A stretch of 64,000 nucleotides of DNA, taken from positions 9,387-73,386 of the forward strand of contig CAVOLM010000008.1 in the NCBI GenBank assembly GCA_963696675.1. The letters run 5' to 3'. The stretch comes from DATBVX01 sp963696675 (GTDB taxonomy: Bacteria; Pseudomonadota; Gammaproteobacteria; Steroidobacterales; Steroidobacteraceae). The position numbers and the translations under genes were made by a program. A model generated the notes under the pieces. The model searched no databases. It was not told the DNA's origin and saw nothing but the letters and a program-made list of their open reading frames with translations. Numbering within the stretch: the first letter of the stretch is position 1; the number at the start of each line of letters is the position of its first letter. Positions 60,933 to 64,000 of this stretch are shown one piece after another.

Positions 60933-61067
60933 ATGAAGACTCAACTGGCGGGCACGCGAACGGAGCGACCGCACCATCGGTACATAGTCATTGCGCTCAT
61001 CGTCGCGCTCGTCCTGCTAGTGATCGCAACGGTTGCTGCCGGCGTGGGGTTCATGACCATCGGCTAG
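60933..61067 (+). CDS. 44-residue single-pass membrane protein
   Basis: ATG 60933 is preceded by CCGGAGGGCAATCG, a strong ribosome site. The peptide is MKTQLAGTRTERPHHRYIVI followed by ALIVALVLLVIATVAAGVGF and MTIG, a short basic N-terminus and one membrane helix. No family recognised. It lies in the 362-bp space between divergent operons, with no other gene there. Confidence 0.55.
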   Translation: MKTQLAGTRTERPHHRYIVIALIVALVLLVIATVAAGVGFMTIG

Positions 61068-61163
61068 CTCGAGTCGGGGCAGACGCTGCGCAGTTGATTG
61101 CCGTGCACCGCTTGCGCTGAGGCGGCATCAGCGATCAGAAAGTTGGTGGGCGGAGCGTTGCTG

Positions 61164-62724
61164 ATGAATTCATCTGACATCCAGGAGCTCTCGCCGGCCG
61201 CATTTACTCACGCGGTTACGCGCCTGCGCGTGGTCGAGACGCATATTTCCTGGATCCTCCTTACCGGACACTACGCGTACAAGATCAAGAAGCCGGTGCA
61301 CTATGACTTTCTCGACGCCCGGACGCTGGACCGGCGGCGCGAGTTGTGCGCGGAGGAATTGCGGCTCAATCAGCGCCTCGCTCCTCACCTCTATCTGGAT
61401 GTAGTGCCTGTGACGCGCGAGCAAGGGCGACTGCGCATTGGAGGCAGCGGGCCGGCGATCGAGTACGCGGTGCGCATGCATGAGTTCGATCCGTCCCAGG
61501 AGCTGTCGAGTCAACTCGAGGCCGGCGCGGTGACTGCCGAAGACCTGGCCTCACTCGCGACTTCACTTGCCGATTTCCATCGCAACGCTGCATTTGCCGG
61601 CGCGGACAGCGCGTTCGGCGAGTCGGCAGCCGTCAGGGCCCAGGTCCTCGACAACCTGCCGGTGCTGGAGCAACACTTCGCGGCACCTGAAGATCTCGCT
61701 GCGATTCGGCGTCTCGATGACTGGCTGCAGCGCTCCCTCGCCGAGTCGGCGCCGCTCATCGCACAGCGCAAGCGCGACGGCCATGTGCGCGAGTGCCACG
61801 GCGATCTGCACGCGCGCAACGTCGTGCGCTGGCAACAACATTGGTTGCCGTTCGACTGCATCGAATTCAATCCCGATCTGCGCTGGATCGACGTGATGAG
61901 CGATGTCGCATTCCTGTTCATGGATCTCGCCGCGCACGATCGGCAGGATCTGGCGCACGCCTTCCTCAGCCGTTACATGGAAGAAACCGGCGACTACCAG
62001 GGTCTGCGCCTGCTCCCGCTGTATGCGGTCTATCGTGCGCTGGTGCGCGCCAAGATCGATGCGCTTGCGGCGCAGTCCGTTTCGGCGGAAAGCGCACGGG
62101 CATTGAGCGCACGTGGCTTGCGTCGGATCAGGGTGGCCGGGGAGCTCGATTTCGGATCGCCGGCCCGCGCTCCTGATCACCCATGGCGTCACGGCCTGTG
62201 GGAAATCATGGCTCAGCGAGCGCCTCGTCCCGACGATTCATGCCGTGCAGATACGCTCGGACCTGGAGCGCAAGCGCCTCGCCGGCCTGCAGCCGCTCGA
62301 GCGCAGCGGCTCAGGAGTGGGCGAGAAGCTCTACACCACAGATGTAACTGATCGCCTCTACGGGCATCTGAAGGAGTGTGCGAAGGCTGGGCTGGATGCG
62401 GGATTCAAGGTCATCGTCGATGCTTCGTTCCTGCACCTCTCCCAGCGCGAGCGGTTCCGGGAGCTGGCACAGGAGCGGGGCATTCCGTTCATCATCCTTG
62501 CGTGCCACGCGAATCTGGCCGCGCTGCACGCTCGCCTGGAGACACGAGCCCGCGTCGGCTTCGATCCCTCCGAAGCGACTCGCGCTGTGCTCGAACATCA
62601 GCTCGCGACACAGGACGACCTCACGGCTCACGAGCGCGAATACGCCATGACAATAGACACCAACTGGCTGATCTCCGCAGATGCCGGGATCAAAGCGGTG
62701 CAAGCGCGACTCGATACCACGTAG
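61164..62724 (+). CDS. Fused aminoglycoside-phosphotransferase-like and ATP-binding kinase protein (one frameshift)
   Basis: About 520 residues. N-terminal APH-like domain: VETHISWILLTGHYAYKIKK, DARTLDRRRELCAEELRLNQ, the catalytic loop VRECHGDLHARNVVRWQQHW and PFDCIEFNPDLRWIDVMSDV. An indel near 62160 joins it to the C-terminal P-loop kinase: LITHGVTACGKSWLSERLVP (Walker A GVTACGKS), TDVTDRLYGHLKECAKAGLD, VIVDASFLHLSQRERFRELA and AREYAMTID-like HEREYAMTIDTNWLI. The fusion is a conserved bacterial architecture of unknown substrate. ATG 61164 fits the start of homology. Confidence 0.85.
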
Positions 62725-62804
62725 ACCCTCATCCCTGCCGCCAGCGATAGCTATGAGCGCGACGGCCGCCGGGTTCGCGACGCCCAGCGCCCGGTTCGAA
62801 TCCG

Positions 62805-63251
62805 TTAGCTGCGTTCTCGCCTGGGCTGCTGTGCAAGAAGCTGGGCCAAGCCGGCAAGTTCGCGGGCGACGTGCGCAACCAGCTCGTCCGTCGATATCAC
62901 GCCGACGAGCTGACCATGGGAGCTGACAACCGGTGCGCGGCGCACACCGCGTGCTCGCAGTCGTTGGATGGCCGCGTCGATCGAATCCTCTTCGCCAAGC
63001 ACCAGAGGGTCGCGAGTCATGATGTCCTCGGCGCGCAGGCGGGGAAAGTCCGCGGACCGATCCAGCTGCGCGCGCATGAGATCGCGATCGGTGATGATCC
63101 CAATCGCAACCTTATCGTCCATCGGGGCCTTCGTGATGACGACCATTCCGACGTGCTCATCACGCATCAATCCGCCGATGGTCGCGAGCGAGGCGCCGGC
63201 CGGGGCGCTCACGACATCCAGACTGCAGAGCTCACCGACATTCATGCCCAT
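62805..63251 (-). CDS. CBS-pair protein
   Basis: 148 residues from ATG 63251, which has GGAGG six bases upstream. Two CBS motifs: VVSAPAGASLATIGGLMRDE ... VAIGIITDRDLMRAQLD, and AEDIMTRDPLVLGEEDSIDA ... RRAPVVSSHGQLVGVISTDE. CBS pairs bind adenine nucleotides and here have no attached enzyme domain. It stands alone, converging with the APH/kinase gene. The preceding 270 bp (63252-63522) hold no gene that I could identify. Confidence 0.92.
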   Translation of the reverse strand: MGMNVGELCSLDVVSAPAGASLATIGGLMRDEHVGMVVITKAPMDDKVAIGIITDRDLMRAQLDRSADFPRLRAEDIMTRDPLVLGEEDSIDAAIQRLRARGVRRAPVVSSHGQLVGVISTDELVAHVARELAGLAQLLAQQPRRERS

Positions 63252-63522
63252 CTGACTCCTCCTTGGGGCTCCCAATACTCAGGAAACAGCAGCAGCATTG
63301 CCGCCATACATATGCCCCGACTGCGGCCGGGTTGTCCGGCGCGTTTCGCCTGCATCATGCAATGTCACCTCGTTTTCGGCATCCGGAGCAGTGCGTAGCT
63401 TAAGGTGGAAAGTACGGTGCCGTCCCTGACGGTGGACCACATACTAGTGCGCGTTGGGGCCGTAGTGTGCGCTCAACCAAACTGCTACGAAGGCGTCGAC
63501 CGCCTCGAACTCCGTGTGTTCC

Positions 63523-63597
63523 TCAGTCACTGAAGCGACCATTGACGACTGCGAGTGTTTGTCGCGCGATCACGATTTCCTCGTCGGCCGGATTCAC
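63523..63597 (-). other. 24-codon fragment after the efflux adaptor, acetate-kinase-tail-like
   Basis: Directly after the adaptor stop (TGAGTG), a GTG opens VNPADEEIVIARQTLAVVNG and ends RFSD. The DEExxIARxTxxxV order resembles the C-terminal tail of acetate kinases, but nothing of the rest of that enzyme is present. It may be a 3' remnant, or a chance peptide. Confidence 0.25.
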
Positions 63598-64000
63598 TCA
63601 ACGCCTCTCCTCGAGGCGACTGCCCACGCTGACGCGGTCGCTCGGATGGACGAACGCGCTCCCCGCCTTTGAGTCCCGCGAGAATCTGCACGGCGAGACC
63701 ATCCGCCGCCCGATTTCGACGCTGCGCAGCTCTGCCCGACCGCCGCGCTCGACGTAGACCGCCCAGCGCTCACCGGCGCGAAACAGGGCCGACAGCGGTA
63801 CCTGCAGGGCGTCGTCGGATTCCCAGAGCACGATGTTCGGCTCTACGCGATAGCCGTGACCGAGGCTGCGCCAGCGATCCGGAGGCGCCACCAGGTCAAT
63901 GATCACGTTGACGCGCTGTTCCTCGATCCCAAGCGCGGAGATTTTCGTGAATCCAAAAGGCTCAACGCGCCGCACGGCTCCTTCCAGCGAGCCGGCTCCA
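63598..64000 (-). CDS. RND/HlyD-type efflux periplasmic adaptor, C-terminal part (runs off the right edge)
   Basis: From the window edge: GAVRRVEPFGFTKISALGIE, EQRVNVIIDLVAPPDRWRSL, GYRVEPNIVLWESDDALQVP, SALFRAGERWAVYVERGGRA and RSVEIGRR. This is the beta-barrel and membrane-proximal domain of membrane fusion proteins (V-x-V-x-I-D-L, then QVP..ALF..G..W.V). An indel near 63700 shifts the end; ILAGLKAGERVVVHPSDRVS is the expected continuation and VGSRLEERR ends at 63598. The N-terminal hairpin and lipoyl domains are outside the window. Confidence 0.8.
   Translation of the reverse strand, partial: GAGSLEGAVRRVEPFGFTKISALGIEEQRVNVIIDLVAPPDRWRSLGHGYRVEPNIVLWESDDALQVPLSALFRAGERWAVYVERGGRAELRSVEIGRRMVSPCRFSRDSKAGSAFVHPSDRVSVGSRLEERR

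Noticed and set aside
1..64000. tRNA, rRNA, insertion sequences, integrases, phage genes
   Set aside because: Scanned for by eye and none recognised; a covariance-model search would be needed to exclude small RNA genes.

Overview
The window is GC-rich chromosomal DNA from a Gram-negative bacterium. Signal peptides, lipoboxes, a TonB-dependent receptor, outer-membrane barrels, periplasmic MsrA/MsrB and an RND-type adaptor all point that way. The gene types (MocR regulator, PhoX, CmcJ/NvfI oxygenase, paired Crp/Fnr regulators, OmpA/DUF4398, GlsB) suggest a gammaproteobacterium, possibly near Steroidobacterales/Xanthomonadales; that placement is inference. No rRNA, tRNA, CRISPR array, insertion sequence or phage gene was recognised. 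Many long genes (tal, zwf, the cyclic glucan synthase, the TIR gene, the TonB receptor, groEL) run through two or more frames while neighbours such as msrA, the phospholipase-like gene, the SLOG gene and phoX are intact. Single-base indels left in the assembly explain this better than mass pseudogenisation, so such genes are given as one CDS spanning the fragments.

Layout. 0-5.5 kb: the 5' end of a hemF-like gene, a TPR/TonB-C protein, transaldolase, a diheme cytochrome c and glucose-6-phosphate dehydrogenase. 5.6-9.5 kb: MocR regulator, a small repeat-bearing secreted protein with a clear terminator, an EamA transporter and a flavin/PNPOx-like protein. 9.6-15.6 kb: an amine/hydroxy-acid cluster of GNAT, CmcJ/NvfI oxygenase, Tat-exported 2-hydroxyacid oxidase, DDAH-like amidinohydrolase, GGCT-like protein, RidA, Ser/Thr dehydratase and ArsR. 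15.6-17 kb: periplasmic methionine sulfoxide repair. 17-24 kb: four co-directional genes encoding a SLOG protein with four membrane helices, a TIR-TolB-like-TPR protein, a lipoprotein alpha/beta hydrolase, and a zinc phospholipase/nuclease-like domain joined to a predicted barrel.

24-28 kb: 5'-3' exonuclease, small proteins, DUF4279, an RRM protein with a structured leader, and a Cys/Trp repeat protein. 28-46 kb: envelope and stress genes (response regulator, OmpA/DUF4398, glycine zipper, GlsB, GGDEF, SWIM-like protein, BON protein, two Crp/Fnr regulators, desaturase) surrounding a cyclic beta-1,2-glucan synthase of about 8.6 kb. Seven of these units carry a related palindrome, best form TGTACG-N4-CGTACA, at a similar distance upstream, and three share a conserved terminator.

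46-55.7 kb: zinc-ribbon protein, PhoX, a DUF2946/ZnuD-like receptor/HutX-like metal or heme locus, a beta-propeller gene interrupted by an in-frame amber codon, a DUF4412-like protein and a cytochrome c. 55.8-64 kb: a stress island with Hsp20, DksA-type protein, a second-type GroEL, DUF302, a tandem universal stress protein, phosphoribosyltransferase, an APH/kinase fusion, a CBS protein and the end of an efflux adaptor.

The most interesting items are the TIR plus SLOG-4TM pair, which has the parts of a nucleotide-signal defence module (Thoeris logic with a membrane effector), and the palindrome-linked envelope-stress regulon.
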